Source of the DNA: Sphingomonas sp. LT1P40
GTDB lineage: Bacteria; Pseudomonadota; Alphaproteobacteria; Sphingomonadales; Sphingomonadaceae
Reading direction: 5' to 3'
NCBI RefSeq assembly: GCF_036663835.1
Contig: NZ_JAXOJT010000001.1
Coordinates: 992,001-1,056,000 of the forward strand
Length of the DNA: 64,000 bases
The notes under the pieces were generated by a model. That model was not told the DNA's origin and ran no database searches. It saw only the letters and a list, made by a program, of their open reading frames with translations. Numbering within the stretch: the stretch's first letter is position 1; each line of letters opens with the position of its first letter. Below are positions 1 through 9,187 of this stretch, piece by piece. Position numbers and translations under genes: made by a program.

Positions 1-1
1 G

Positions 2-1558
2 GTCGCGGGCGGATGCGGCATCATCGCTGCGCTGATCCTGTATTTCAACGGCGCAACGTCGGGCTGGAGCGCGACCGAGGGTTGGCGACTGTTCAGCCTC
101 GCGCTCGCCATCGGCATCGCCGCGCCGCTGTTCCAAGCCGGACGGGAAGGGGGCTTTCGTCCGCTGAACTATGCCGCCGTCCATGACTTTGCGTGGACCA
201 ACGTGGTCATCTGGTGCCTCAGCTGGGCATTTGTCGGAATCGTGATGCTGCTGTCATGGCTCCTCGCCGCGCTATTCGACCTGATCGGCATCGAGTTCCT
301 GGGCAGAATGCTGCAAAAGGACTGGGTCTGGCGCCCGCTGGTCGGCCTCGCCTTCGGTCTTGGCGTCGCGTTGCTGCGTGAGCATGTCCGCATCGTCCGG
401 TTGCTTCAGAATGTCGCCATGCTGGTGCTCGGCGTCCTCGCCCCGGTGCTCGCCATCGGACTCGCGCTGTTCCTGCTTGCGCTCCCGTTCACCGGGCTTC
501 AGCCCTTATGGGACGCGACCAAGGCGACGACCCCAATCCTGCTGAGCTGTGCGGCCGGCGCGCTGCTGCTGGTCAACGCCGTGATCGGCAATGGCGGCGA
601 CGATCCGAAGCGCAACCGCGTCCTGCGCTGGGCCGCGATGGTGCTCGCGGTCGTTATGCTGCCGCTCACAGTCATCGCCCAGATCGCGACCGCGCTGCGC
701 ATCAACCAGTACGGCTTCACGCCGGAGCGGCTTTGGGCGCTCACCTTTGTCATCCTCGCTACCGCCTACGCCACTGCCTATCTGGTCAGCGTCGTGCGCG
801 GTCAGGCGGGCTGGGCCGAGCGGGTGCGCCCCGCCAACCTCAACCTCGCTTTCATTACCTGCGGTGTCGCGTTGCTGCTCGCCACGCCGATCCTCAGCTT
901 CAACGCAATTTCGACCCGCGATCAGGTCGCCCGCCTCGAATCGGGCAAACTCAGCCCAGACAAATTCGACTGGCGCGCGCTGGCCTTCCACTTCGGCGAG
1001 CCGGGTCGCAAGGCGCTGGAACGGCTGAAAACCGCCTCCAACCCCGCGATCCGCGCCAAGGCGCTTGCCGCTACGACCGCCAAATCCTCCTACGACGTCT
1101 CGGACGGCAGCAACGCCGTTCAGGCCGAGAAGCTCGACAAGACCCTGCGCATCCTGCCAGCCGGAACCCCATTGCCCGTCGACCTGCGTGAGTTGGTTGC
1201 CGCCGGTTATCAATGCCGTCGTGAACCCTGCACGCTCGCATTTCTGGACGCGGGCAAGACCGCGATATTGCTGACCAACGCGTGCTTCGCGCCACCCAAG
1301 CCCGCGCCTACGCCAACGTCATCCGGCCCGGTCGTCACGACAATGGCAACACCGGGCTGCTACGGAAATGAGCCCGACCGCTACGTGCTGACCGACGGCA
1401 AATGGCTTGCCGCAGAGCGGGTCAGGCAGCCCGACATAACGCCAGCCGAACGGGCGAACAGCGCAGCGGGGCTGACCGACGGCAATGTCGAAATCCGCCC
1501 GGTCGAGCGCCGTCAGGTTTTCGTCGGCGGCGTCCCTGTCGGCCAACCCTTCGAATAA
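2..1558 (+). CDS. DUF4153-type integral membrane protein (5' end outside window)
   Basis: The frame is open from base 2 with no stop, so the gene begins before the window and an internal GTG at 203 is not the start. About 518 codons are visible. The first two thirds are strongly hydrophobic with many membrane-spanning stretches, and charged loops such as the one around GNGGDDPKRNR separate them. The last 200 residues are soluble and contain several cysteines. The layout fits the DUF4153 family of multi-spanning inner-membrane proteins, whose function is not established. It ends 42 bp before gatC. Assignment to DUF4153 is by resemblance and is moderately sure; that it is a membrane protein is clear. 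Confidence 0.75.
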   Translation, partial: VAGGCGIIAALILYFNGATSGWSATEGWRLFSLALAIGIAAPLFQAGREGGFRPLNYAAVHDFAWTNVVIWCLSWAFVGIVMLLSWLLAALFDLIGIEFLGRMLQKDWVWRPLVGLAFGLGVALLREHVRIVRLLQNVAMLVLGVLAPVLAIGLALFLLALPFTGLQPLWDATKATTPILLSCAAGALLLVNAVIGNGGDDPKRNRVLRWAAMVLAVVMLPLTVIAQIATALRINQYGFTPERLWALTFVILATAYATAYLVSVVRGQAGWAERVRPANLNLAFITCGVALLLATPILSFNAISTRDQVARLESGKLSPDKFDWRALAFHFGEPGRKALERLKTASNPAIRAKALAATTAKSSYDVSDGSNAVQAEKLDKTLRILPAGTPLPVDLRELVAAGYQCRREPCTLAFLDAGKTAILLTNACFAPPKPAPTPTSSGPVVTTMATPGCYGNEPDRYVLTDGKWLAAERVRQPDITPAERANSAAGLTDGNVEIRPVERRQVFVGGVPVGQPFE

Positions 1559-1566
1559 CCACGCTT

Positions 1567-1600
1567 GAAGGGCAAAGGCGCGACTGTTAGTCGCGCCTGC
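1567..1600 (+). promoter_or_regulatory. Shine-Dalgarno plus hairpin in front of gatC
   Basis: A GAAGGG sequence at 1567-1572 is followed by a perfect 10-bp stem with a GTT loop (1576-1585 with 1589-1598). The gatC ATG begins 2 nt after the stem, at 1601. If the stem forms, the Shine-Dalgarno comes to about 6 nt from the ATG. It could instead be an intrinsic hairpin of the upstream gene, but no T-run follows. Confidence 0.5.
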
Positions 1601-1888
1601 ATGTCCGTAGATACCGCCACCGTCAAAAAGGTCGCCGGCCTCGCGCGCATCGCCATCACCGATGCCGATGCCGAACGCCTTGCGCCCGAACTCAACAACA
1701 TCCTCGGCTGGATCGAGCAGCTGGGCGAGGTCGATACCTCCTCGGTCGAGCCGATGACTGCCGTCATCCCCAACAAGCTGCGCCTGCGCGACGATGTCGT
1801 GACCGAGCCGGACCAGCGCGACGCGGTGCTCGCCAATGCGCCCGTTGCAGAACACGGCTTCTTCGCTGTGCCGAAGGTGATCGAATAA
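1601..1888 (+). CDS. gatC: Aspartyl/glutamyl-tRNA amidotransferase subunit C
   Basis: This 95-residue protein is the small subunit of GatCAB, which converts Glu-tRNA(Gln) and Asp-tRNA(Asn) to the amide forms in bacteria lacking GlnRS or AsnRS. It begins [19 protein letters not shown], the usual GatC N-terminus, and has the conserved [18 protein letters not shown] stretch. A TTG at 1565 would add 12 residues that do not fit the family, so ATG 1601 is chosen. The stop overlaps the gatA start (TAATG), so the two are translationally coupled. The leader carries a hairpin between the Shine-Dalgarno and the ATG. Length and order are normal. Confidence 0.95.
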   Translation: MSVDTATVKKVAGLARIAITDADAERLAPELNNILGWIEQLGEVDTSSVEPMTAVIPNKLRLRDDVVTEPDQRDAVLANAPVAEHGFFAVPKVIE

Positions 1889-3372
1889 TGAGCGACGTCA
1901 CCAACCTCGGCGTCGCGGCGCTGCGCGACGGCATCCGCCTCGGTGAATTCTCCGCGCGCGAAGTCGCAGACGCCTTCATCGTCAAGGTCAGCCAGGCCAA
2001 GCAGCTCAACGCCTTCATCGTCGAGACACCCGACCACGCAATCGCCGCCGCGCGCGAAGCCGACAGCGCGCGCGCCTCGGGTGAGAAGCTCAAGCCGCTC
2101 GCGGGTGTGCCGATCGGCATGAAGGATTTGTTCTGCACCAAGGGCGTGCAGACCACCGCCGCCAGCCATATGCTGGAGGGGTTCAAGCCGACCTATGAGT
2201 CCACCGTCTCCCAGAAATTATGGGACGCGGGTGCGGGGATGCTCGGCAAGCTTAACCTCGACCAGTTCGCCATGGGGTCGTCGAACGAAACCAGTTATTT
2301 CGGCAATGTGATTTCGCCGTGGCGGCGCAAGGACGGCGGCAACGAGGCACTCGCCCCCGGCGGCTCGTCCGGCGGTTCTTCGGCCGCGATCAGCGCGCGG
2401 CTCGTGCCCGCCGCGACCGGCACCGACACCGGCGGTTCGATCCGCCAGCCTGCCGCCTTTACCGGCATTTCGGGTATCAAGCCGACCTATGGCCGCTGCT
2501 CGCGCTGGGGCGTCGTCGCCTTCGCGTCCAGCCTCGATCAGGCCGGGTCGATGGCCCGCGACGTGCGCGACTGCGCGATCATGCTGGAGGCGATGAGCGG
2601 TTTCGACGCCAAGGACGCGACCTCGCTCAACCTCGACGTGCCACGCTGGGAAGAAAATCTCTCCGGCGACCTGCGCGGCAAGAAAATCGGCATTCCGAAG
2701 GAATATCGCGTCGACGGCATGCCGAGCGAGATCGAGGCGCTGTGGCAGCAGGGCATCGACTGGCTGAAGGATGCGGGCGCGGAGATCGTCGAAGTCTCGC
2801 TCCCCCACACCAAATACGCGCTGCCCGCCTATTACATCATCGCCCCCGCCGAGGCGTCGTCGAACCTCGCCCGCTATGACGGCGTCCGCTTCGGCAACCG
2901 CGAATTGCCCGCTGGCGCAGGCCTCCAGGACATGTACGCCGCCACTCGCGCCGCCGGGTTCGGCCCCGAAGTCCAGCGCCGCATCCTGATCGGCACCTAT
3001 GTGCTGTCGGCGGGCTTCTACGACGCCTATTACACCCAGGCGCAAAAGGTCCGCACCCTCATCGCCCGCGATTTCGAGCGCGCCTGGCTCCAGTGCGACC
3101 TGCTGCTGACGCCGACCGCACCGAGCGCCGCGTTCGCGCTGGGCGAGAAGAGCGCCGACCCGCTGGCGATGTATCTCAACGACGTGTTTACCGTTCCGTC
3201 TTCGCTGGCAGGCATCCCCGCAATGTCCGTCCCCGGCGGACTGGACGCAGGCGGCCTCCCGCTCGGCCTCCAGATCATCGGCAAGCCGCTGGACGAGCAG
3301 GGCGTGCTCAATGCTTCGCTGGCGATTGAGGAGCGAGCGGGGTTCACGGCGAGGCCGGATCAGTGGTGGTAA
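1888..3372 (+). CDS. gatA: Aspartyl/glutamyl-tRNA amidotransferase subunit A
   Basis: This 494-residue amidase subunit releases ammonia from glutamine for transamidation on GatB. The amidase-signature triad is visible: the Lys in GMKDLF (near residue 77), the cis-Ser in [10 protein letters not shown] (near 165) and the nucleophile Ser in [13 protein letters not shown] (near 180). Length is normal. Its start overlaps the gatC stop by one base. Its last 10 bases overlap the start of a small ORF placed between gatA and gatB. No anomaly is seen in the catalytic regions. Confidence 0.98.
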   Translation: MSDVTNLGVAALRDGIRLGEFSAREVADAFIVKVSQAKQLNAFIVETPDHAIAAAREADSARASGEKLKPLAGVPIGMKDLFCTKGVQTTAASHMLEGFKPTYESTVSQKLWDAGAGMLGKLNLDQFAMGSSNETSYFGNVISPWRRKDGGNEALAPGGSSGGSSAAISARLVPAATGTDTGGSIRQPAAFTGISGIKPTYGRCSRWGVVAFASSLDQAGSMARDVRDCAIMLEAMSGFDAKDATSLNLDVPRWEENLSGDLRGKKIGIPKEYRVDGMPSEIEALWQQGIDWLKDAGAEIVEVSLPHTKYALPAYYIIAPAEASSNLARYDGVRFGNRELPAGAGLQDMYAATRAAGFGPEVQRRILIGTYVLSAGFYDAYYTQAQKVRTLIARDFERAWLQCDLLLTPTAPSAAFALGEKSADPLAMYLNDVFTVPSSLAGIPAMSVPGGLDAGGLPLGLQIIGKPLDEQGVLNASLAIEERAGFTARPDQWW

Positions 3373-3578
3373 CAAGGAACTGCAGCATATGCAGGCGGCA
3401 GCTAGATACTCCGTCCGACCCGCTTTCTGTTGATTGCGGAGGCGATTGCTGGGGTTGCGTCGGAGAGTTTGAACTTGGCGGCGAACTTTCCGCCAAGGTT
3501 CAGCAGGAAATTGCCGAGGGCCTGCGAAATCCGGATGGATCGCCTGCCAATCGAGCGTCAGAAGTGCAGGACGATTAA
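3363..3578 (+). CDS. Small Cys-rich protein between gatA and gatB
   Basis: This 71-residue ORF starts at ATG 3363, overlaps gatA by 10 bp and ends directly before the gatB ATG (TAA then ATG at 3579). It has CSICRR near the N-terminus and [10 protein letters not shown] near residue 25, giving five cysteines in CxxC-like pairs that could bind zinc or another metal. The C-terminal half is acidic and polar. I do not recognise a named family. Seamless packing in the gat operon supports it being translated, perhaps keeping ribosomes flowing into gatB. Function is unknown; a role in tRNA amidation would be inference from position only. Confidence 0.65.
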   Translation: MVVTRNCSICRRQLDTPSDPLSVDCGGDCWGCVGEFELGGELSAKVQQEIAEGLRNPDGSPANRASEVQDD

Positions 3579-5033
3579 ATGAACGAATACCGCATCAAAG
3601 GCGAAACCGGCGATTGGGAGGTCGTGATCGGCCTGGAAGTCCACGCCCAGGTCACGTCCAACGCCAAGCTCTTCTCCGGCTCACCCACGACGTTCGGCGC
3701 GGAACCGAACACGCAGGTCAGCCTCGTCGACGCCGCCATGCCCGGTATGCTCCCCGTGCCGAACCGCGAATGCGTCCGTCAGGCCGTACGCACCGGCATG
3801 GCGATCGAGGCTAAGATCAACAAATGGTCGCGCTTCGACCGCAAGAACTACTTTTACGCCGATCTGCCGCAGGGCTATCAGATCAGCCAGCTCTATCACC
3901 CGATCGTGGGGGAGGGCGCAGTCGATATCGAAATCGAGGGTGAAACGAAAACCATCGGCGTCGAACGCATCCATATCGAGCAGGATGCCGGCAAGCTGAT
4001 GCACGATCAGCATCCGACCCAGTCCTATGTCGATCTCAACCGCTCCGGCGTCGCGCTGATGGAAATCGTCAGCCGCCCGGACATGCGTTCGCCCGCCGAA
4101 GCAGGGGCTTACCTCGCAAAGCTGCGATCCATTCTTCGCTATGTCGGCTCGTGCGACGGCAATATGGATCAGGGTTCGATGCGCGCCGACGTCAATGTCA
4201 GCGTGCGCAAGCCCGGCGACGAACTCGGCACGCGCACCGAAACCAAGAACGTCAATTCGGTCCGCTTCGTCATGCAGACGGTGGAGATCGAGGCGAAGCG
4301 CCAGGTCGATGTCCTCGAAAATGGCGGCCGCATTGTTCAGGAAACGCGCCTGTTCGATCCCGATAAGGGCGAGACGCGGTCGATGCGCTCGAAGGAAGAC
4401 GCGCACGACTATCGCTATTTCCCGGACCCCGATCTGCTCCCGCTGGAACTGGACGACGCGTTTCTCGACGAATGCCGCGCATCGCTGCCGGAACTGCCAG
4501 ACGCCAAGCGCGCACGGTACGAAGCACAGGGTGTCACCCCTTATAACGCCGCCGTCCTGACGGCGGAGGTCGAGGCGGCGCGCTATTTCGACACGTTGCT
4601 GGAGGCGGGCGTCAACGCCGTTCCCGCCGCCAACTGGGTCACGTCGGAGCTGTTCGGCGCGCTGAACCGGCTGGGGAAGGATATCGAGAACAGCCCGGTC
4701 GGCCCCACGCAGGCCGCCGAACTGCTCTCGCTGGTCGGTGATGGCACGCTATCGAACACCCTCGCCAAGCAAGTGTTCGAGATCATGCTCGAAACCGGCG
4801 ACGCACCGGCCAAGATCGTCGACGAACGCGGCCTGAAACAGACCAGCGACACCGGCGCGATCGAGGCCGAAATCGCCAAGATTCTCGCCGCCAACGCGGA
4901 CAAGGTCGCTGACTATCGCGGCGGCAAGGACAAATTATTCGGCTTCTTCGTTGGCCAGACGATGAAGGCGATGGCGGGCAAGGCCAACCCCGCCGTCGTC
5001 AACGACCTGCTGAAGAAAGCGCTCGACGGCTAG
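3579..5033 (+). CDS. gatB: Aspartyl/glutamyl-tRNA amidotransferase subunit B
   Basis: This 484-residue subunit carries the kinase/transamidase activity and binds the tRNA. The N-terminal signature [11 protein letters not shown], the [12 protein letters not shown] block and the YRYFPDPDL motif are all present. The C-terminal tail domain (GatB/YqeY, from about residue 330) ends with the conserved [13 protein letters not shown] type of sequence. The length is normal. It is last in the operon. A minus-strand gene ends convergently across its stop codon at 5030-5033. Confidence 0.98.
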   Translation: MNEYRIKGETGDWEVVIGLEVHAQVTSNAKLFSGSPTTFGAEPNTQVSLVDAAMPGMLPVPNRECVRQAVRTGMAIEAKINKWSRFDRKNYFYADLPQGYQISQLYHPIVGEGAVDIEIEGETKTIGVERIHIEQDAGKLMHDQHPTQSYVDLNRSGVALMEIVSRPDMRSPAEAGAYLAKLRSILRYVGSCDGNMDQGSMRADVNVSVRKPGDELGTRTETKNVNSVRFVMQTVEIEAKRQVDVLENGGRIVQETRLFDPDKGETRSMRSKEDAHDYRYFPDPDLLPLELDDAFLDECRASLPELPDAKRARYEAQGVTPYNAAVLTAEVEAARYFDTLLEAGVNAVPAANWVTSELFGALNRLGKDIENSPVGPTQAAELLSLVGDGTLSNTLAKQVFEIMLETGDAPAKIVDERGLKQTSDTGAIEAEIAKILAANADKVADYRGGKDKLFGFFVGQTMKAMAGKANPAVVNDLLKKALDG

Positions 5034-5206
5034 GGTCGAGCGTTCTTCGGTGGGGTCTCCGGCTTTCCGTTCGACCCCGGCGGATAATCGTCCGGCGTGA
5101 CGCTGCCCTGATTTTTCACGGCGCGGCGATCGTCTGCATCGCGCGGCTCACCATCGCTGTCGATATCGCCGCCGGGCTTGTTGGGCTGAGTGGGGGTGTG
5201 GGTCAT
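5030..5206 (-). CDS. Small acidic hydrophilic protein (58 aa)
   Basis: Reading the minus strand from ATG at 5206 gives 58 residues, beginning [19 protein letters not shown] and ending PPKNARP, with the stop at 5030-5032 inside the gatB stop region. The protein is rich in Pro, Asp and Gly and has no hydrophobic stretch, so it is probably disordered. Its ATG overlaps the TGA of the upstream 70-residue ORF (ATGA), which supports coupled translation. No family is recognised. Confidence 0.5.
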   Translation of the reverse strand: MTHTPTQPNKPGGDIDSDGEPRDADDRRAVKNQGSVTPDDYPPGSNGKPETPPKNARP

Positions 5207-5415
5207 TGTGCCGTATCGTCCTGATTCTTCGTCACCCCACCGGTCCCGCCGACCGCGCCATCGACGCCATCGGGCGTTTCGGAGGTGATGCCGCTCTCGG
5301 GTTCCTCGACATTGGTGATGTCGCGATTGGTGCCGCTCGTCGCCTGCTCGACGTCGATGTGGGTGTCGTGATTGTCCTGCGGCAGGCTGTCGGGATGGGG
5401 GTCACGGTCGGGCAT
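5203..5415 (-). CDS. Small acidic hydrophilic protein (70 aa)
   Basis: This 70-residue protein begins MPDRDPHPDSLPQDNHDTHI and is rich in Asp, Glu, Gly and Thr with no hydrophobic core, so it looks disordered and cytoplasmic. A GGAGAT sequence lies a few bases before the ATG. It is first of a two-gene unit with the 58-residue ORF, joined by an ATGA overlap. Divergent from it is an exported protein at 5567. Proteins of this kind are common as unnamed hypotheticals in sphingomonads; some may act in stress tolerance, but nothing in the sequence proves that. Confidence 0.55.
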   Translation of the reverse strand: MPDRDPHPDSLPQDNHDTHIDVEQATSGTNRDITNVEEPESGITSETPDGVDGAVGGTGGVTKNQDDTAQ

Positions 5416-5566
5416 CGATTATCTCCTTCGCCCCATCAACGAGCGGCGCTGACCATTGCTCCGGCAAATCTCACTTGCGCCGTCCGCGCCGCGCGATAAT
5501 TTTGCCGACGGGGCCGACCTCTCTAGCGATTCGCGCGGGAAGTCACTGAATTTGGAGGGGGATTTC

Positions 5567-6202
5567 ATGCTACGTCTGGGTTGGGCGCGCCGAGCGTGCT
5601 CGCTGGCTGTCATTGCGTCGCTGACGCTGCCAGCCATCGCGTCCGCGCAGGACCAGGCTGTAGCCGCTGCGCCAGTCTATCTCGAAGATGGGTCGCCCTT
5701 CGGCAAGGTCGAGGTGTCGAACGAGGACGCCGCCAAGCTCGAAATGCCGAAGCTCGCCTTTGCCGTGACAGCGGTGGAGGAGAAGGATTTCGACAAATAT
5801 TACTACTTCCACCGTACCGGCGTCGATTACGCCTCGGCCTATCTCGATATCGTCGAGTGCGACGGTTACGCGCGCGGTTTGTCGAGCGGTGTTGCCTATA
5901 CGCAGACCCCCTATCCTTATGCCGGGACCCTTGCGGGTGCGGCGGGCGGGGTGATCGCCAATGTGATGATCGCCGCGATCTTCGGATCGGCGGAGAAGCG
6001 GCGCCTGCGCCGTGTGAACATGCGTCAGTGCATGAACTTCAAAGGTTATCAGCGTTACGGCCTGAAGAAGGATCTGTGGGAGGACTTCCATTTCGAGGAG
6101 GGGCTGTCCGGCATGGAAGAGAAACGGCGCTTCGATTATCTGAAGCGTCAGGCGCTGGTCGCCTCGTCGGCAAAGCCTGAAGGAAAGGAGCTGGGCCTGT
6201 GA
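5567..6202 (+). CDS. Exported protein of unknown function (211 aa)
   Basis: The start is set at ATG 5567 because TGGAGGGGG lies just before it and a signal peptide follows: a basic N-terminus, a hydrophobic core and a cleavage region ASAQ near residue 27. The mature part contains an aromatic DKYYYFHRTG stretch. It also has a small-residue, glycine-zipper-like segment, AGTLAGAAGGVIANVMIAA, and two cysteines (VECDG and MRQCM) that could form a disulfide. It is coupled to the next gene (GTGA overlap), which is also exported. They probably act together in the periplasm or envelope. No named family is recognised. Confidence 0.75.
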   Translation: MLRLGWARRACSLAVIASLTLPAIASAQDQAVAAAPVYLEDGSPFGKVEVSNEDAAKLEMPKLAFAVTAVEEKDFDKYYYFHRTGVDYASAYLDIVECDGYARGLSSGVAYTQTPYPYAGTLAGAAGGVIANVMIAAIFGSAEKRRLRRVNMRQCMNFKGYQRYGLKKDLWEDFHFEEGLSGMEEKRRFDYLKRQALVASSAKPEGKELGL

Positions 6203-7065
6203 GGACGCTGCTTATAGCAACCGCCACGCTGGCCCTGTGCGCCACGCCAGCTTTCGCCAAGAAGGACAAGGTCGTGTTCGTTGAGACCTCGGCGGTCAAG
6301 GACAAGCCTGTGGTCGCGCTCGACCCGGCCAAGGCCTATGTATTGGTCCGCTCGGACGGCGCGATCCCGCTGCATCTGATGCGCGTACCCAGCGCCGAGG
6401 ATCAGGTGAAATATGACGAGCTGAAGGCCGAAGCGTTCGCCGAAGCGCGTGAGAAATATATGAAGAAGCAGGCGGCTTACGACAAGGCCAAGGCGGCGAA
6501 CGACAAGATGTCGAAGAGCGCGCAAAGGCCGCCGCTGCCCGAAAAGCCGGTTGAGCCGACCGAGGCGAATTTCGAATTCACGCCGTTCGGCCTGTTGACC
6601 GGCGTATCGGTTGGTCCGTTTAACCGCTTCGCCAAGGGTAAGGACGGCGACAAGACTTCGACCTATTTGCAGGAGATCACGCCCGGCAGCTACCGCATCT
6701 ATGGCATGATGAGCGTCATTCCAAACGGCGGTGCGTTCGGTAGTTGTTTCTGCATGGGCAGCGTGAAGTTCGAGGCAAAGGCTGGCGAAATTACCGATCT
6801 CGGCCGTTTCGCATCGCGCGAGGTTGCCAAGCGAGAGAGTGGCGACAACGCCAAGCCGATCGAAATGGCATTCGATTTCCAGCCCGCCGTGGCCGGACCT
6901 GCGCCCGATCCGCGCCTTGGCAGCGCAACGATCCGTCCGGCCCTTCTGAAACCGGTAGGCAAACTGCCCAATTATTTCGGTATGACGATCGACCGGCTCC
7001 CACCGGTCGCGGGCGTCATGCGCTACGACCGTGACCGGATCGTCGATCTGACCACGGGTAACTGA
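6199..7065 (+). CDS. Exported protein of unknown function (288 aa)
   Basis: A GTG start at 6199 overlaps the upstream stop by 4 bp. Residues 1-20 form a signal peptide ending AFAKK. A Lys/Ala-rich, probably helical region spans about residues 75-110 (EKYMKKQAAYDKAKAAND). A beta-rich domain with a CFCMG motif near residue 180 follows. The mix of helix and beta domain plus coupling to another exported gene suggests a two-protein periplasmic or outer-membrane unit. No family is recognised. It ends 12 bp before a convergent small gene. Confidence 0.75.
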   Translation: MRTLLIATATLALCATPAFAKKDKVVFVETSAVKDKPVVALDPAKAYVLVRSDGAIPLHLMRVPSAEDQVKYDELKAEAFAEAREKYMKKQAAYDKAKAANDKMSKSAQRPPLPEKPVEPTEANFEFTPFGLLTGVSVGPFNRFAKGKDGDKTSTYLQEITPGSYRIYGMMSVIPNGGAFGSCFCMGSVKFEAKAGEITDLGRFASREVAKRESGDNAKPIEMAFDFQPAVAGPAPDPRLGSATIRPALLKPVGKLPNYFGMTIDRLPPVAGVMRYDRDRIVDLTTGN

Positions 7066-7077
7066 GCGCTCGGTCCC

Positions 7078-7257
7078 TCACCCCACCGGCTGGATCGTCG
7101 ATGGCGGATCGCCGGCTGGCAGCGGCGACGGCACATCGATATCCGGCCCCGGCGGGTCGACCTCGGGTGAGATCGGTCCGGGCTGACCCGGTTGTTCCGG
7201 CGTCGGCGGGGCTTCGGGCTGGGGGGTGGTCGGGGCGATTGGGGGTTCGACGGGCAT
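7078..7257 (-). CDS. Proline-rich peptide (59 aa)
   Basis: The ATG at 7257 follows AAGGAG with good spacing; another in-frame ATG at 7266 sits too close to it. The peptide begins MPVEPPIAPTTPQPEAPPTP and is mostly Pro, Glu, Gly and Pro-Gln repeats, so it is disordered. Many ORFs in proline-rich high-GC sequence are spurious. The good ribosome site and the separate strand placement give it some support. Function is unknown. Confidence 0.45.
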   Translation of the reverse strand: MPVEPPIAPTTPQPEAPPTPEQPGQPGPISPEVDPPGPDIDVPSPLPAGDPPSTIQPVG

Positions 7258-7429
7258 GGCATGCATCTCCTTTGCCTTGCCCAACGCGCCGGAACGCTGC
7301 GGGTTCACGAACGCCGGCGAATGACCGAAGCCGTCTGACCGAAGCCATCTGTCACACGCATGTCGCATCGCGGCTTGCCCCCGGCCCACGCCTTGCTATA
7401 GACGCGCCCGACCTGTGATGTCCCAGAAT

Positions 7430-7514
7430 GCGGGCGTGGCGGAATTGGTAGACGCGCTGGTTTTAGGTACCAGTATCGAAAGATGTGGGGGTTCGAGTCC
7501 CTTCGCCCGCACCA
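7430..7514 (+). tRNA. tRNA-Leu (UAG)
   Basis: The GCGGGCG acceptor strand pairs with CGCCCGC before ACCA. The anticodon stem CTGGT/ACCAG closes a loop TTTAGGT, giving anticodon UAG (Leu, CUA/CUG codons). A long variable arm as in class II tRNAs and a GGTTCGAGTCC T-arm are present. CCA is encoded. The gene lies 67 bp upstream of tig. Confidence 0.97.
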
Positions 7515-7581
7515 ATCCCGCCCTGCGTGATGGCGATGCCGCGACGATATTCCACTTCCAAAAGCAGGAAGCCTGATTGAA

Positions 7582-9183
7582 ATGCAGACTGTCGAGACGT
7601 TGAACGAAGGCCTTAAGCGCGCCTACACCCTGAAGATCACCGCCAAGGATATCGATGCCCGCGTCGATGCCGAGGTGAAGAAGGTCGCGCCGACCATTCG
7701 TATGCCCGGCTTCCGCCCCGGCAAGGTGCCCGCCAACCTCGTGCGCAAGATGCACGGCGAGGCGCTGACTCAGGACGCGCTGAACACGACGATTCAGGAA
7801 GGCGTGCAGAAGATCATCGCCGACAACCGCCTGCGTCCCGCGATGCAGCCATCGGTCAGCCTGGAGGGCGAGTTTGCCGCCGGTGAGGGCGCCGAAGTCA
7901 AGGTCGAGCTGGAAGTCCTGCCGGATGTGCCAGCCCCTTCGATCGAGGGTCTGAAGCTGGAGCGCCTGACGGTTGCGACCGATGAGAGCGCGATCGACGA
8001 GCAGCTGACGCAGATCGCCGGCCAGCAAAAGGCGTGGGAAGACGCGAAGCCGACCTATAAGGCGAAGCAGGGCGACCAGGTCGTGATGGACTTTGTCGGC
8101 AAGGTTGACGACGTGCCGTTCGAGGGCGGCACCGGCGAAGCGATGGCGGTCGAAATCGGCTCCGGTCGTCTCATCCCGGGCTTCGAGGATCAGATCGTCG
8201 GCGTGAAGGCTGGCGACGAGAAGCAGATCAACGTCAATTTCCCAGAGGATTATGGCGTCGACACGCTGGCTGGAAAGCCTGCCACGTTCGACCTCAAGAT
8301 CATTTCGGTGAAAACCGCCGGCGAGAGCAAGATCGACGACGACTTCGCCAAGACGCTCGGCCTCGAAAGCCTCGAACAGCTGCGCGGCATCCTGAAGGGC
8401 CAGATCGAAAACGAGACCGGTGGCCTCACGCGCACCTATATGAAGCGCAAGCTGCTCGACCAGCTCGCCGCCGGCCACGACTTCCCGGTCCCGCCATCGA
8501 TGGTCGAGGCCGAGTTCCAGCAGATCTGGGCTCAGCTCGAGCATGAAGCGGGCCATGAGGAAGATCCGGAAGCGGCGAAGGCCGAGTTGGAGAGCGAGAA
8601 AGACGATTACCGTGCTATCGCCGAGCGTCGCGTGCGCCTTGGCCTGTTGCTGTCGGAAATCGGTCAGGCCAACGGCGTCGACGTGACTCAGGCGGAAATG
8701 AACCGCCTGATCGCGCAGGCCGCTCAGCAATATCGCCCGGAAGACCAGCAGCGCTTCTTCCAGTACATTCAGCAGGAGCCGATGGCGGCAGCCCAGCTGC
8801 GCGCGCCGCTCTATGAGGACAAGGTCGTCGACTTCCTGTTCGAGAAGGCCGAAATCACCGACCGCGAAGTGACGCGCGAGGAACTGGAAGCCGCGATCGA
8901 GAGCGAAGAAGGCGCGGTCCCGCATGTTCACGGCCCCGGTTGTGGCCATGACCATGGCGACGAGAAGCCTGCCAAGAAGGCGAAGGCGAAGAAGGCCGAG
9001 CCTGAAGCAGCTGCTGAGGAAGTGAAGCCCGCCAAGAAGGCCAAGGCCAAGGCCGAAGAAGCGCCTGCCGAGGAAGCTGCGCCGAAAAAGGCACCGGCGA
9101 AGAAGGCGGCTGCCCAGGCTGACGACGCCGAGGCCGAGGCCGCCCCGAAGAAGAAGGCCCCGGCCAAGAAGCAGGCCGACTAA
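7582..9183 (+). CDS. tig: Trigger factor, with long C-terminal tail
   Basis: This ribosome-bound chaperone and peptidyl-prolyl isomerase meets nascent chains at the exit tunnel. The N-terminal ribosome-binding domain has the signature GFRPGKVPANLV (near residue 45). The FKBP-type domain begins near residue 155 (GDQVVMDFVGKVD), and the C-terminal chaperone domain runs to about residue 445. The protein is 533 residues, about 85-100 more than usual. The extra tail starts with HVHGPGCGHDHGD, a potential metal-binding cluster, and continues as a low-complexity Lys/Ala/Glu stretch. It is followed by a REP-like hairpin at 9188-9208. Confidence 0.97.
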   Translation: MQTVETLNEGLKRAYTLKITAKDIDARVDAEVKKVAPTIRMPGFRPGKVPANLVRKMHGEALTQDALNTTIQEGVQKIIADNRLRPAMQPSVSLEGEFAAGEGAEVKVELEVLPDVPAPSIEGLKLERLTVATDESAIDEQLTQIAGQQKAWEDAKPTYKAKQGDQVVMDFVGKVDDVPFEGGTGEAMAVEIGSGRLIPGFEDQIVGVKAGDEKQINVNFPEDYGVDTLAGKPATFDLKIISVKTAGESKIDDDFAKTLGLESLEQLRGILKGQIENETGGLTRTYMKRKLLDQLAAGHDFPVPPSMVEAEFQQIWAQLEHEAGHEEDPEAAKAELESEKDDYRAIAERRVRLGLLLSEIGQANGVDVTQAEMNRLIAQAAQQYRPEDQQRFFQYIQQEPMAAAQLRAPLYEDKVVDFLFEKAEITDREVTREELEAAIESEEGAVPHVHGPGCGHDHGDEKPAKKAKAKKAEPEAAAEEVKPAKKAKAKAEEAPAEEAAPKKAPAKKAAAQADDAEAEAAPKKKAPAKKQAD

Positions 9184-9187
9184 CTGT

